Origin: JBCBST01 sp039819115
GTDB lineage: Bacteria > Bacteroidota > Rhodothermia > Balneolales > Balneolaceae
Direction of reading: 5' to 3'
NCBI GenBank assembly: GCA_039819115.1
Contig: JBCBST010000039.1
Span: 1-24,581, forward strand
DNA length: 24,581 nt
Shown: positions 1 to 7,316 of the stretch, in pieces
Position numbering within the stretch: position 1 is the stretch's first letter
Layout of the letters: each line of letters starts with the position of its first letter
Program-made: the position numbers and the translations under genes
Notes under the pieces: generated by a model
What the model saw: only the letters and a program-made list of their open reading frames with translations
What the model was told of the DNA's origin: nothing
Database searches by the model: none

Positions 1-547
1 ATAATGTACTGTCAACAAAAGCTATATCTTTCGCACGTGACATCTCACTAGGTATTATGAAGAGATCCTCATCTTCAAACTTCTTTTGTTTCAGACTACC
101 CTCATTAGTGTTCAGAAATTCGATTTTTCCCAGCTTAATATCTAGAATGTAAGGTAAATCAAGCTCTTCGTTATATCCCACCTTCCATGGGCCAATTACT
201 TCTCTTGGGCCACGACCGTAGTAGTAGCCACTATCCATTACTTCGCCAGTAATGGATAAAGAATAAACAAAGGGTTCATTCTTCGAAAGCACTGTGATAC
301 CTGATTCTGTGCTGGATAAATCGTTAATAGAGTTATTAAAATTTTTTAAAACTATTGAATCATTAGGTATCAATTTTGTCGTATTTATTTCAGTAGAAAA
401 TGTAACTACGGATAAAGCTCTATGATTGCTTTTACTCTCACATGACATGAGTGCTAAGACGGCGATTATAGAAATAATCGCCGTCTTGAAGCCATGACAA
501 TTTTTTATTGTTATAGAACAATAATGGGTATCTGCTTGTTCTAGCAA
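1..547 (-). CDS. 6-bladed beta-propeller lipoprotein, partial (3' end beyond the window)
   Basis: The frame stays open from 547 down to the left edge. The encoded N-terminus has a hydrophobic stretch (IISIIAVLALMSC) ending in a lipobox, so the protein is probably exported and lipid-anchored. After it come features typical of Bacteroidota 6-bladed beta-propeller proteins (BF4221/DUF5128-like): an early strand region, the blade signature GYYYGRGPREVIGPW, and the next-blade pattern PYILDIKLGKIEFLN. Function is unknown; such propellers are often coded beside small secreted NVEALA peptides, and here the gene directly follows one. The start is uncertain. No ATG gives a full signal peptide. The TTG at 547, just after the stop of the upstream peptide gene, is the only ordinary alternative start I see that includes the hydrophobic segment; the ATG at 448 would begin inside the lipobox. 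Family call is by pattern recognition; only about 180 residues are visible. Confidence 0.7.
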   Translation of the reverse strand, partial: MLEQADTHYCSITIKNCHGFKTAIISIIAVLALMSCESKSNHRALSVVTFSTEINTTKLIPNDSIVLKNFNNSINDLSSTESGITVLSKNEPFVYSLSITGEVMDSGYYYGRGPREVIGPWKVGYNEELDLPYILDIKLGKIEFLNTNEGSLKQKKFEDEDLFIIPSEMSRAKDIAFVDSTL

Positions 548-548
548 G

Positions 549-758
549 CTATGCGTTACAAAGAACTTCAACTGGGGTATCCTGATAGTTTAAAAATTCT
601 TCCTCACCAACTACACAGATTGACCCTTCCTCTGGGCAGCATTTAAAAGAGTCTGCATAGGCTTTATTTGAATCAATTGACAAGTTGGTCGTGTCAACAG
701 TAAAGGTGCATAAAAGTAGAATAAACGTGGATGTAAGTAGAATTTTGATCTTTTTCAT
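549..758 (-). CDS. small secreted Cys-rich peptide, NVEALA-like
   Basis: A 69-residue protein with a Lys-rich start and a hydrophobic segment (ILLTSTFILLLCTF, about residues 6-19). Next comes a polar stretch LSIDSNKAYADS, where AYA could be a signal peptidase site near residue 35. The short mature part has four cysteines (40, 41, 48, 67) and is acidic. The layout resembles the NVEALA family (PF14055): signal segment, LS..NVEALA-like stretch, then a short Cys-containing tail with a CC....G..C pattern. The match is in layout, not strong sequence identity. In Bacteroides such peptides sit next to 6-bladed propeller genes, and here the downstream gene starts within a few bases, so the two are surely co-transcribed. 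The role of these peptides is unknown; a secreted signal or a propeller partner are possibilities. Confidence 0.7.
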   Translation of the reverse strand: MKKIKILLTSTFILLLCTFTVDTTNLSIDSNKAYADSFKCCPEEGSICVVGEEEFLNYQDTPVEVLCNA

Positions 759-958
759 AACAAGCTGATTTTTTGGATTTATTTGAATGGACTTTCAGTT
801 TTTGGCTGAAGTCTCATGCTAGATATTTTTTTTTAAGAACTAAACCAAATTAATTATTGCAATTTATAATTAATTAATATCAAAATATGTCAGTTCTAGC
901 TTAGCTTGATATTTCTACTCGTGTTGCACCTACACTAAGGGGAACTGGTTAAGATGAC
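759..958 (-). promoter_or_regulatory. AT-rich upstream region of the NVEALA-like/propeller pair
   Basis: This stretch is strikingly AT-rich, especially about 820-895 with runs of A/T and several TTAATTAAT-like words. It lies directly upstream of the minus-strand peptide gene, so it should hold its promoter. I could not fix a convincing -7/-33 box pair. No gene is seen here. Confidence 0.35.
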
Positions 959-984
959 AAAAAAGCACAAGCGGACGCTTGCGC
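959..984 (-). terminator. rho-independent terminator of the endonuclease gene
   Basis: Read on the minus strand, GCGCAAGCG pairs with CGCTTGTGC (one G-T wobble) and is followed by six T residues. It begins about 30 bases after the stop of the endonuclease gene, the correct place and orientation for its terminator, and it shields the AT-rich promoter region of the next minus-strand pair. Confidence 0.85.
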
Positions 985-1015
985 TAGTTTCAGGGGCCCC
1001 TACGAGACGAACAAA

Positions 1016-3766
1016 CTACTTCAGCAGGCTTACTTTCAGATTTCGGGTTTCCGAGATACCATTATCCATGATTAGCTCCATCCGCGCAAAATAGATCCCA
1101 CTGGAAAGATGGGTGCCATCAAATGAAACCGAGTGCTGTCCTGCGGTAAATCTCCTGTTGGTTATGGTAGCCACTTCTGCTCCCGATACACTGTACAGGC
1201 TAAGACGTACTAACCCATTGGATGGGATGGCAAAGGCAAAAACCGTTGTAGGATTAAAAGGATTTGGATAATTCTGGAATAGCCGGATATACTCTGGATT
1301 GGTGTCGGTCTCCGTACTTACGAGGTTTCGGGGAGTAAGGGTTAACAGGAACCTTGGTTCTGTCTGAGAAACCGTCGCCTTTAGACGACCTGGTGATGTT
1401 CCCGGTTGTGCATCATGGGAGGGTGCGATAAAATCGTACTGGTCATCGGATGCAAGATCGGTCATCAGGCCGGTTTCTGAATCGGATAACTGTACCGAAT
1501 AGGCATCAAATACACTAGCACCTGAGAAAAGGAGACTGAATTCGTCTGCTACTCCTGTTGCTTCCAGGTTTAGCGGTACCTGAAAAGGACCGGCCAGTGT
1601 ATCGGGTAAAGAAAGAATAGCCTGTGATCCCTGATCGGAGAGGCAGGAGAGAATCCCATAATCGGGGCGTGCAGGTTGAAGTTTAGAACTATCAAACCGA
1701 TCCCAATCCCGATCAGCATCAGCCCGGAATTCAATCCGGCAGCCAAAATCGACCCCACCACTTGACTGAATCTGCACCTGAAGATCGGCTTGGGAACGGG
1801 CAACCTTGGAAAAGGCCCGCACCGTACCCACCTGATCGGTTTTTCCGGATTGGGGGAAGGTGAGGGTAGTAGCCGGGTTAGCGGTACCCGATTCAACCCA
1901 AAATCCCTGCCAAGGGTGCATAATAGCCGACGATGAAGCTACCGGGCTGTACAGTCCCTCATTCAGTATGTGCACATTGGTTTGTAAGGTCTGATCGGAG
2001 GTTATGGAAGAAAGGGTGATGGCTTGTTGAAACGGATTACCTACCAGTGTAAAGTAGGATCCGCTCACGGCAGTTTGGGTGTTGAGCGTAACACTTACAT
2101 CGCCACTGGGCTCGGTACCATCTGTATCTAGAACAAGGGGAAGGGGAGAACTGCCCGCCTGATTATTGTCAAAAACATACACGACCAGCCCTTCGCCATT
2201 ACCGAGGGTTTCGCTTACACTGCCGGGGGTCTGGTATGCCCCGGTTGAGGAATACGTGAATACGTTAGCATCATCGCTATCGCTTACTCCCTGTAAGGCC
2301 AGGTCATCTTCAATCATGCTGAGGGTGGATTGATCCGCAGGAATGCTGATCAAACGCCAACCGGCATCGCCAATAAGGAGCGCTTCTGGTTTGGTATCAG
2401 CTTCTATTCCTTTGTTGTACCCCGGTGTTCCAACCAGGGTGCCATTTCCATTGCTTGAGGTCACATCATACGCTATCCAATACCCGGAACTGGTGGTATC
2501 CCCGTCTGATGCATTGGTGGTCTGCCCGATGGATCCATCGTTAGGAAGCTGATCATACCGCCGGTATAGCACCTGGTTCTGGGCAAAGTTCGAGCTATTA
2601 CCCACATTATCTTTCCCAAACCAATCGATGGTATCTGCAGAAGTAGAAGCATACTTAACCAGAGCATACTTGTCGTTACCGTTATGGTTGACCGAAGAGT
2701 TATCGGTGCGTACGATCCCTTCCCCGAAGATGGTTTGTACTCCGCTGCTGGCATTATCGTCGCCCGCAACATGAAACGTTTTTGAAGCCACCGTACCTGT
2801 TAAACTGATGCTTGAAGGACTGGTGCCTGCATTACTGAACCGAAGAAGGGCCCAGTCATCGGACGATAAATCAATGGTAGAATCGGTGGGATTATAAAGC
2901 TCGAGGTATTTTATGGTTCCTCCATTCGCTTCGTACATCTCAGAGATGTACAGTTCGGGTAAGGTGGAGTCGCTACTCGATGCCGTATAGAAGTAGGCCC
3001 GTCGTACTAAAGACGTATCGTGAATAAACGGATTTCTGTTTCCCTGTATGCTTTCGATGCCTTCACTCCGTGCAAGCTCATCGGCATCCACCGGATCTGC
3101 CAGGTGCCAGTCGTACAGGGTTTGTTTCATCCCCTCAAAAAAGGCCTCGTTATCCGATTCATCATTCACTACATCACTATCGGTAGCGTACATGGTCCAG
3201 AAGTAAAACATAGCCCGGGCCACATTTCCTTTATGATCTTCGCGGGGTTCGAACGTATCGTTATAGTATTCGCTGTAGAGATCAATGTTGGAGGTTGGGA
3301 TAGAGGAAACGCTTCCCCCATTTTCCCAATACCACCAGCTTGTGGTATTGTTATCGTCAACTTCGGCAAACGGATGGTTACTACGCGATTGATTGGGAGA
3401 ACTCCAGGTCGGAAACAAATGATGGATATCACCCCGCATAGGTTCTGCTTCGTTATAAAAGCTTTGGGGCCACGAATGCTCCGTGTTAAACTCAAGGGCT
3501 CCGTTGGCCGGGGTGCGTGTGCCATCCCTTTTTGCCCTTAATCCTGAGTAGACACAGGTAAGGCTGTCGGTTTCGTCCACATCCAGGTATTGGTACATGG
3601 AGTCTCGGGCGGCGTTATAATTTCTTGGCGTGGAAGGGTAGTAGTTACTTCGAAGATGAACGATAAGCAGGGAATCGTTCACGCCCGATGCGATGGTTTG
3701 AGCCGTGGCCATATTCTGAGACATACCAAGGCCAAGGAGGTACCCTAAAATGACGAATTTTTTCAA
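1016..3766 (-). CDS. secreted endonuclease I family nuclease with lamin-tail domain and T9SS sorting domain
   Basis: The 916-residue protein begins with a signal peptide (MKKFVILGYLLGLG...ATAQ). Residues about 40-260 are an endonuclease I domain (PF04231, the Vvn/EndA type that cuts DNA and RNA): NTEHSWPQSF near 94-103 carries the catalytic His, followed by PMRGDIHHLFPT, N125 and RSNHPFAEVDD. A lamin-tail-like domain (LTD) follows: LYISEMYEANGG..KYLELYNPT...DLSSDDWALLRF. Then comes a ~400-residue stretch with WRLISIP, LVGNPF and PWQGFWVES motifs. The end is the type A T9SS domain (FQNYPNPFNPTTVF...SGIYFARM...KVSLLK). The protein is thus predicted to cross the outer membrane by type IX secretion and act outside the cell or on its surface, perhaps for nucleic-acid scavenging. 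The gene stands alone and has its own terminator. A related C-terminal half occurs in the DUF285 protein at 16511-21603. Confidence 0.92.
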   Translation of the reverse strand: MKKFVILGYLLGLGMSQNMATAQTIASGVNDSLLIVHLRSNYYPSTPRNYNAARDSMYQYLDVDETDSLTCVYSGLRAKRDGTRTPANGALEFNTEHSWPQSFYNEAEPMRGDIHHLFPTWSSPNQSRSNHPFAEVDDNNTTSWWYWENGGSVSSIPTSNIDLYSEYYNDTFEPREDHKGNVARAMFYFWTMYATDSDVVNDESDNEAFFEGMKQTLYDWHLADPVDADELARSEGIESIQGNRNPFIHDTSLVRRAYFYTASSSDSTLPELYISEMYEANGGTIKYLELYNPTDSTIDLSSDDWALLRFSNAGTSPSSISLTGTVASKTFHVAGDDNASSGVQTIFGEGIVRTDNSSVNHNGNDKYALVKYASTSADTIDWFGKDNVGNSSNFAQNQVLYRRYDQLPNDGSIGQTTNASDGDTTSSGYWIAYDVTSSNGNGTLVGTPGYNKGIEADTKPEALLIGDAGWRLISIPADQSTLSMIEDDLALQGVSDSDDANVFTYSSTGAYQTPGSVSETLGNGEGLVVYVFDNNQAGSSPLPLVLDTDGTEPSGDVSVTLNTQTAVSGSYFTLVGNPFQQAITLSSITSDQTLQTNVHILNEGLYSPVASSSAIMHPWQGFWVESGTANPATTLTFPQSGKTDQVGTVRAFSKVARSQADLQVQIQSSGGVDFGCRIEFRADADRDWDRFDSSKLQPARPDYGILSCLSDQGSQAILSLPDTLAGPFQVPLNLEATGVADEFSLLFSGASVFDAYSVQLSDSETGLMTDLASDDQYDFIAPSHDAQPGTSPGRLKATVSQTEPRFLLTLTPRNLVSTETDTNPEYIRLFQNYPNPFNPTTVFAFAIPSNGLVRLSLYSVSGAEVATITNRRFTAGQHSVSFDGTHLSSGIYFARMELIMDNGISETRNLKVSLLK

Positions 3767-3954
3767 AATGTATAGTTGTTAATGAATGAGTTAACCCTAA
3801 GTAATCAAGTAGTTATTGCGTAAGTGTACACCCATAACCTTCTAAACTTTTCTTTAATTCTCAACCCCGCTCTGCATTTATTTACGTTTTGCTATTCAAA
3901 CATGGGAGAGCGAATGAGAAAAGAACCAAAACAGGAAGAGATCCGGAGCTGAAA

Positions 3955-4314
3955 TCAGCCCAGTTGTTCCTCAATCCCCTTTGTTACGTCGGTAATAACA
4001 CTTCCCGTATGTGCCGTGCTTTTGGGTTCAATCAGCATAATAGCGCATTCTTCCGTGGATGAAACCCGGTGATTCACTCCTTTTCGCACCACAAACAAGT
4101 CGCCCTGGTTCATGATAAAGCTGTCCTGTCCTTCTACTTCGAACAATAACTGGCCTTGAATGATGTAAAACAGCTCGTCCTCATCTTTGTGGTTATGCCA
4201 GGGAATGTCTTCTCCCTTAATTTTGGCCACTTTAACGTACACATCGTTGACCTCCTCAATTACTTTAGGGGAGAAATAATCGGTTACCTCGTTAAGTACT
4301 TCTTTCAGATTCAT
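3955..4314 (-). CDS. small cupin-domain protein
   Basis: A 119-residue single-domain cupin (Cupin_2 type). Motif 1 is WHNHKDEDELFYIIQG (His-x-His...Glu...Gly) at about residues 39-54; motif 2 is GDLFVVRKGVNHRV at about 71-84. These supply the usual three-His/one-Glu metal site. The protein has no signal peptide and is cytoplasmic. The substrate cannot be told from sequence; such short cupins are annotated as mannose-6-phosphate isomerase-like or simply cupin. It lies between the endonuclease and the toxin-antitoxin pair, separated from both by more than 100 bp, so it is probably transcribed alone. Confidence 0.88.
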   Translation of the reverse strand: MNLKEVLNEVTDYFSPKVIEEVNDVYVKVAKIKGEDIPWHNHKDEDELFYIIQGQLLFEVEGQDSFIMNQGDLFVVRKGVNHRVSSTEECAIMLIEPKSTAHTGSVITDVTKGIEEQLG

Positions 4315-4371
4315 AGGGCTTCCTTTTTTTCTGAAAGGTAGCCGATTTCAGGTAAAAGGAAACCGGATGAT

Positions 4372-4415
4372 GTACAAAACGATATGTGTTTGTTTATCCG
4401 AAACACGTAATCGTT
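4372..4415 (-). terminator. possible terminator hairpin after brnTA
   Basis: The arms at 4378-4391 (AACGATATGTGTTT) and 4401-4415 (AAACACGTAATCGTT) are complementary except for a small bulge. They lie 15-50 bases beyond the brnA stop. On the minus strand the stem is followed only by GTTTTG, a weak T tract, so termination is plausible, not certain. It could also be an operator for the cupin gene downstream. Confidence 0.4.
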
Positions 4416-4429
4416 ACATCTAATGAAAT

Positions 4430-4657
4430 TTATGATGCCTGATGCTCCAGTTTATCAGCAAGCCAAAGCTTAATCAATGCCTGTCTGGTAACTCCTATCC
4501 GTTTTGCCTCTTTATCGAGTGCTGCCACCATCCATTCGGGAAAGTCAACATTAACACGTTTGGACTGGATATTGACTCGCTTTGCTGATGTCAGATCAAA
4601 GTATTCGAGTACATCCTTATTTTCATCAAATTTCTTATCTAGTTCTGAAGCCTTCAT
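4430..4657 (-). CDS. brnA: BrnA-family antitoxin
   Basis: A 75-residue protein matching the BrnA/CopG-like antitoxin pattern: a variable N-terminal part (KKFDENKDVLEYFDLTSAKR) and then a ribbon-helix-helix region, KRVNVDFPEWMVAALDKEAKRIGVTRQALIKLWLADKL, with the beta strand RVNVDF and two helices. It should bind and neutralise the BrnT toxin and, through the ribbon-helix-helix dimer, repress the operon. It overlaps the 3' end of the toxin gene by 23 bp, the usual toxin-first order of brnTA. A palindrome upstream of brnT is a likely binding site. Confidence 0.88.
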   Translation of the reverse strand: MKASELDKKFDENKDVLEYFDLTSAKRVNIQSKRVNVDFPEWMVAALDKEAKRIGVTRQALIKLWLADKLEHQAS

Positions 4658-4907
4658 ATAAGTGGATCTCCTTTTTCCTGGAACGACGAACCGAGATTAA
4701 TCGGATGCGATCATTTCTTTTAGTGTAAATGGCAGACCAGTAAAGTCCGCTAAGTTTTCCTACAGCCATAAACCGAGGCTCATCCTCGGTACGGGCTTCG
4801 ATTTCTAACAGATCAGCATCCATCCAAAGCAATGCGGCTTCCCGAAAGTCAATGCCATGTTTGGATTTATTGGATTCGCTTTTTTGATCATTTAACTCAA
4901 ATTCCAT
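4635..4907 (-). CDS. brnT: BrnT-family toxin (ribonuclease)
   Basis: A 90-residue protein with the BrnT signature: FELNDQKSESNKSKHGIDFREAALLW at the N-terminus (K-S..N..KHGI.F.EA), E-rich middle, then DRIRLISVRRSRKKEIHLYE with the conserved RLIS.R..RK.E..LYE end. BrnT proteins are RelE-fold ribonucleases that inhibit translation. The gene overlaps its antitoxin and looks intact. A small toxin-antitoxin locus such as this is often horizontally moved; here it is lodged next to the flagellar operon. Confidence 0.9.
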   Translation of the reverse strand: MEFELNDQKSESNKSKHGIDFREAALLWMDADLLEIEARTEDEPRFMAVGKLSGLYWSAIYTKRNDRIRLISVRRSRKKEIHLYEGFRTR

Positions 4908-4931
4908 AGAAAAAAGTACAAATTAAGGTAC

Positions 4932-4956
4932 AAATGGTATAGTTTTTATACCATTT
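4932..4956. promoter_or_regulatory. perfect 10-bp inverted repeat, candidate BrnA operator
   Basis: AAATGGTATA at 4932-4941 is exactly repeated in inverse as TATACCATTT at 4947-4956, with a 5-base spacer. The centre lies about 37 bases upstream of the brnT start, the expected promoter position for an autoregulated toxin-antitoxin operon. Two TTTGTAC words lie between it and the start codon. Binding by BrnA is inferred. It is less likely to be a terminator: no gene on the plus strand ends here. Confidence 0.55.
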
Positions 4957-5205
4957 TTAATTATCTGGTTCTGTTTCCACGCTGAACTGAGCAATCGTTA
5001 AACAAAAAGAATCCGCATAAACGGGGAATAAATCCTGTTGGCAGCCTTGGGATAAGCGATACATCTGCATCACATCGTTTACAGATACCTTAACCCACTT
5101 CAAATCTCGCCGATAATGCCGATTGAGGAACAGGTACATCCAGGAAGCATGGGGCTTCTGTAAGTGGTGTTTAAGGTTTATCACCAATAAAACGATAAAC
5201 ACAAT
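4957..5205. other. intergenic region upstream of motA, no confident gene
   Basis: A 249-bp stretch between brnT and motA that should carry the promoter of the flagellar operon. An 81-codon minus-strand frame fills 4957-5202, but its start lies three bases from the motA start in divergent orientation, it has no recognisable motif, and it begins inside the region needed for motA expression. I therefore do not call it a gene. I see no clear sigma-28 or sigma-54 promoter. Confidence 0.4.
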
Positions 5206-6084
5206 ATGTTAGACAAGTCCAGTATCATAGGTTTTATCATTGGTTTTGCCCTGGTTATCGGCTCCATCGTTACCCAGGGTAGCATTATGCTATTCGTCAG
5301 TTTTTCCTCGGCGCTGGTTGTAGGAGGGGGTGTACTCTCAGCCACCATGATCAACTACAGCTTTGAGAACATAAAAATCAGCTTCCGGACCACGATGAGC
5401 CTGATGAAGCTGAGTGGGATTGATCTACGCACCGACCTTGAAGTACTGGGCTTATTTGCCCGTCGTGTCCGGTCCAGTAACCTGTTAGTACTCGATAAAG
5501 ACATTAAACATCTCAAAGACGACTATCTGCGTAATGGCCTGCAACTGGCCATTGACGGTTTCAAAAAAGAAACGCTGGACCAGATTTTGAGCGATGAGAT
5601 CCAAGCCAGTGAAAAGCAGGTTGAAATATCGGTTGCTGTTATGAATGGAATGGCCACGTATGGTCCGGCCTTTGGTATGATTGGTACGGTTATCGGAATG
5701 GTACTCATGCTTCAGAATATCTCCGATCCGGAGTCGCTGGGTGCCGGGCTTTCGGTTGCCCTTTTGACCACTCTATACGGTTCCATGCTGGCTAACATGG
5801 TCATGGGACCCTTAGCCGGTAAGCTGGATTATCTCAGCGAGATTGATATTACCCGGAAACAAATGTTCCGCATTGCCATTCTCTCCATCCTGGAGGGAGA
5901 GAACCCCCGGATTATGGAAAAGAAGATGCTCATTTTCTTAGACCCTAAAGACCGGGCAGAGTACATGAAACATCACGAAGAGCTTAAGATCATTAAGCAA
6001 CGCGATGAGAAATTCTACAAAATGTGGGTTGAGCAACAGGAAAAAGAATGGGAAAATCTGAAGGAAGTTCTGAAAACTGGTTAA
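5206..6084 (+). CDS. motA: flagellar stator protein MotA
   Basis: The 292-residue protein fits MotA/PomA. TM1 (SIIGFIIGFALVIGSIV) and TM2 (SSALVVGGGVLSATMI) come first, then a cytoplasmic loop with the conserved ARRVRSSNLLVLD and GLQLAIDGFKKETLDQIL blocks. TM3 (ATYGPAFGMIGTVIGMVLML) holds the conserved Pro154, and TM4 is followed by MGPLAGKL. The loop style resembles PomA, which drives Na+ motors. The C-terminus is longer than usual and highly charged (RDEKFYKMWVEQQEKEW). MotA and MotB form the ion channel that powers rotation. The start is supported by alignment of MLDKSSIIGFIIG to other MotA starts. It is the first gene of the operon and overlaps motB by 37 bp. Confidence 0.96.
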   Translation: MLDKSSIIGFIIGFALVIGSIVTQGSIMLFVSFSSALVVGGGVLSATMINYSFENIKISFRTTMSLMKLSGIDLRTDLEVLGLFARRVRSSNLLVLDKDIKHLKDDYLRNGLQLAIDGFKKETLDQILSDEIQASEKQVEISVAVMNGMATYGPAFGMIGTVIGMVLMLQNISDPESLGAGLSVALLTTLYGSMLANMVMGPLAGKLDYLSEIDITRKQMFRIAILSILEGENPRIMEKKMLIFLDPKDRAEYMKHHEELKIIKQRDEKFYKMWVEQQEKEWENLKEVLKTG

Positions 6085-6776
6085 TGACCTACGGAGACCT
6101 GGTAACCCTGTTACTGGTGTTCTTTGTACTGCTATATACCCTGACGCCTGGTGTGGAAGACGAGGTGTTTGACAGTTTTATATCCTATTTCCAGAAAAGC
6201 CCTGGTTTTTTTGATGCCGCTCAGCTCCAAACCGCTGAAGCTACGTCCCTGTCGGACATGAGTGCGGAAGAACTGATGGAAGAGCGCCTAGAGCAATGGC
6301 AGGCCTTTGCCGATTTCCTGGAGCAAAACGAGTTTTCTAATGATGTTACGATTGATGTGCAGGCGAATGGCGTAAAGATTACCCTGAGCGATTCTCTCAC
6401 CTTCGAAAGTGGATCGGCTGAATTACTGGACGGGGCAAAACGCGTACTCAGCCAGATTGGAGAAACGGTTGGCGACACGATTTTAGGTGTGGAAGTTCAG
6501 GGCCATACCGATAACATACCGGTTTCCGGAGGAGGGGCATTTAGCAGCAACTGGTACCTGGGTGCCGCACGCTCCGTTTCTGTGGTTCAGTTTTTACAGC
6601 AAAGCTCATCGGTTGATCCCGGCCGGTTCAAAGCGAGCAGCTTTGGGGAATACAGCCCCGTGGCCGATAATGCATCAATAGAAGGCCGTCGGAAAAACCG
6701 GCGCGTCGAAATTTATCTGAGAGATATCTACATCGACCAGGGCGAAGATGCCCTGGATAACACCATTTGGTTTTAA
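6048..6776 (+). CDS. motB: flagellar stator protein MotB
   Basis: A 242-residue protein. The short cytoplasmic tail and single TM (NWLMTYGDLVTLLLVFFVLLY) contain the essential ion-binding Asp17. A plug/linker region follows, then an OmpA-like peptidoglycan-binding domain (about 100-230): LTFESGSAELLDGAKRVL, VEVQGHTDNIPV and the helix motif EGRRKNRRVEIYLRD. It anchors the stator to the cell wall. The segment after Asp is closer to PomB than to E. coli MotB, which would fit sodium drive in a salt-loving host, but this is an inference. The long overlap with motA points to translational coupling and equal dosage. Confidence 0.96.
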   Translation: MGKSEGSSENWLMTYGDLVTLLLVFFVLLYTLTPGVEDEVFDSFISYFQKSPGFFDAAQLQTAEATSLSDMSAEELMEERLEQWQAFADFLEQNEFSNDVTIDVQANGVKITLSDSLTFESGSAELLDGAKRVLSQIGETVGDTILGVEVQGHTDNIPVSGGGAFSSNWYLGAARSVSVVQFLQQSSSVDPGRFKASSFGEYSPVADNASIEGRRKNRRVEIYLRDIYIDQGEDALDNTIWF

Positions 6777-6797
6777 ATCATACAGTCAGGAAGTACC

Positions 6798-7292
6798 ATG
6801 GCAAAAACATCCAACAAAAAACAAGCAGAGGCGAACGGAAAGGCTAAAAAGAAAGCGCCAAAAATTCTGTCGATCGGAAAATATTTCCTCTTTATGCTCA
6901 TCCTTGCCGGACAGGGCTACCTCGCATACTCTATTGTAGAAAACTATTACCCCTCTATTTACACCAAGCTGAATGCAAAAAGCACCGACGATTACGGCAT
7001 GGTTCAGTTAGAAGAATTGGTAGTAAATCCTGCAAATACCAATGGGCGCAGGTACTTATTGGTTGAAATCAGCCTTGAATTGGACAATAAAGAGCATATT
7101 CCGCTCATTGAAACGCATAATGTTCAGCTTAAACAATCGATGATTGATGCCCTTTCTTCCCGTTCGGTAAGCCAGCTTTCTGCCGTGGAAGCCCGCAATA
7201 CCCTTCGCGATGAATTAATTGATATCGTAAACACCACCATTGAAGTAGAATCGGTACGCAATTTGTATTTCACCAAATATGTAATGCAATGA
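6798..7292 (+). CDS. fliL: flagellar basal body-associated protein FliL
   Basis: A 164-residue protein with a Lys-rich cytoplasmic N-terminus (about 1-27), one TM (YFLFMLILAGQGYLAYSIV, about 29-47) and a periplasmic FliL domain: LEELVVNPANTNGRRYLLVEISLEL, then DALSSRSVSQLSAVEARNTLRDELIDIVN and the closing VRNLYFTKYVMQ, all typical of the family. FliL rings surround the stator and raise motor torque. It follows motB by 21 bp and precedes fliM, the usual motAB-fliL-fliM order. Confidence 0.94.
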   Translation: MAKTSNKKQAEANGKAKKKAPKILSIGKYFLFMLILAGQGYLAYSIVENYYPSIYTKLNAKSTDDYGMVQLEELVVNPANTNGRRYLLVEISLELDNKEHIPLIETHNVQLKQSMIDALSSRSVSQLSAVEARNTLRDELIDIVNTTIEVESVRNLYFTKYVMQ

Positions 7293-7316
7293 TTGATGTA
7301 ACCATTTCAAACCTTC

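Noticed and set aside
3020..3541. 173-codon plus-strand frame inside the endonuclease gene
   Set aside because: Antisense shadow of the conserved nuclease domain.
4957..5202. 81-codon minus-strand ORF before motA
   Set aside because: Its start is three bases from the motA start on the opposite strand, it has no recognisable domain, and it fills the space where motA expression signals must lie.
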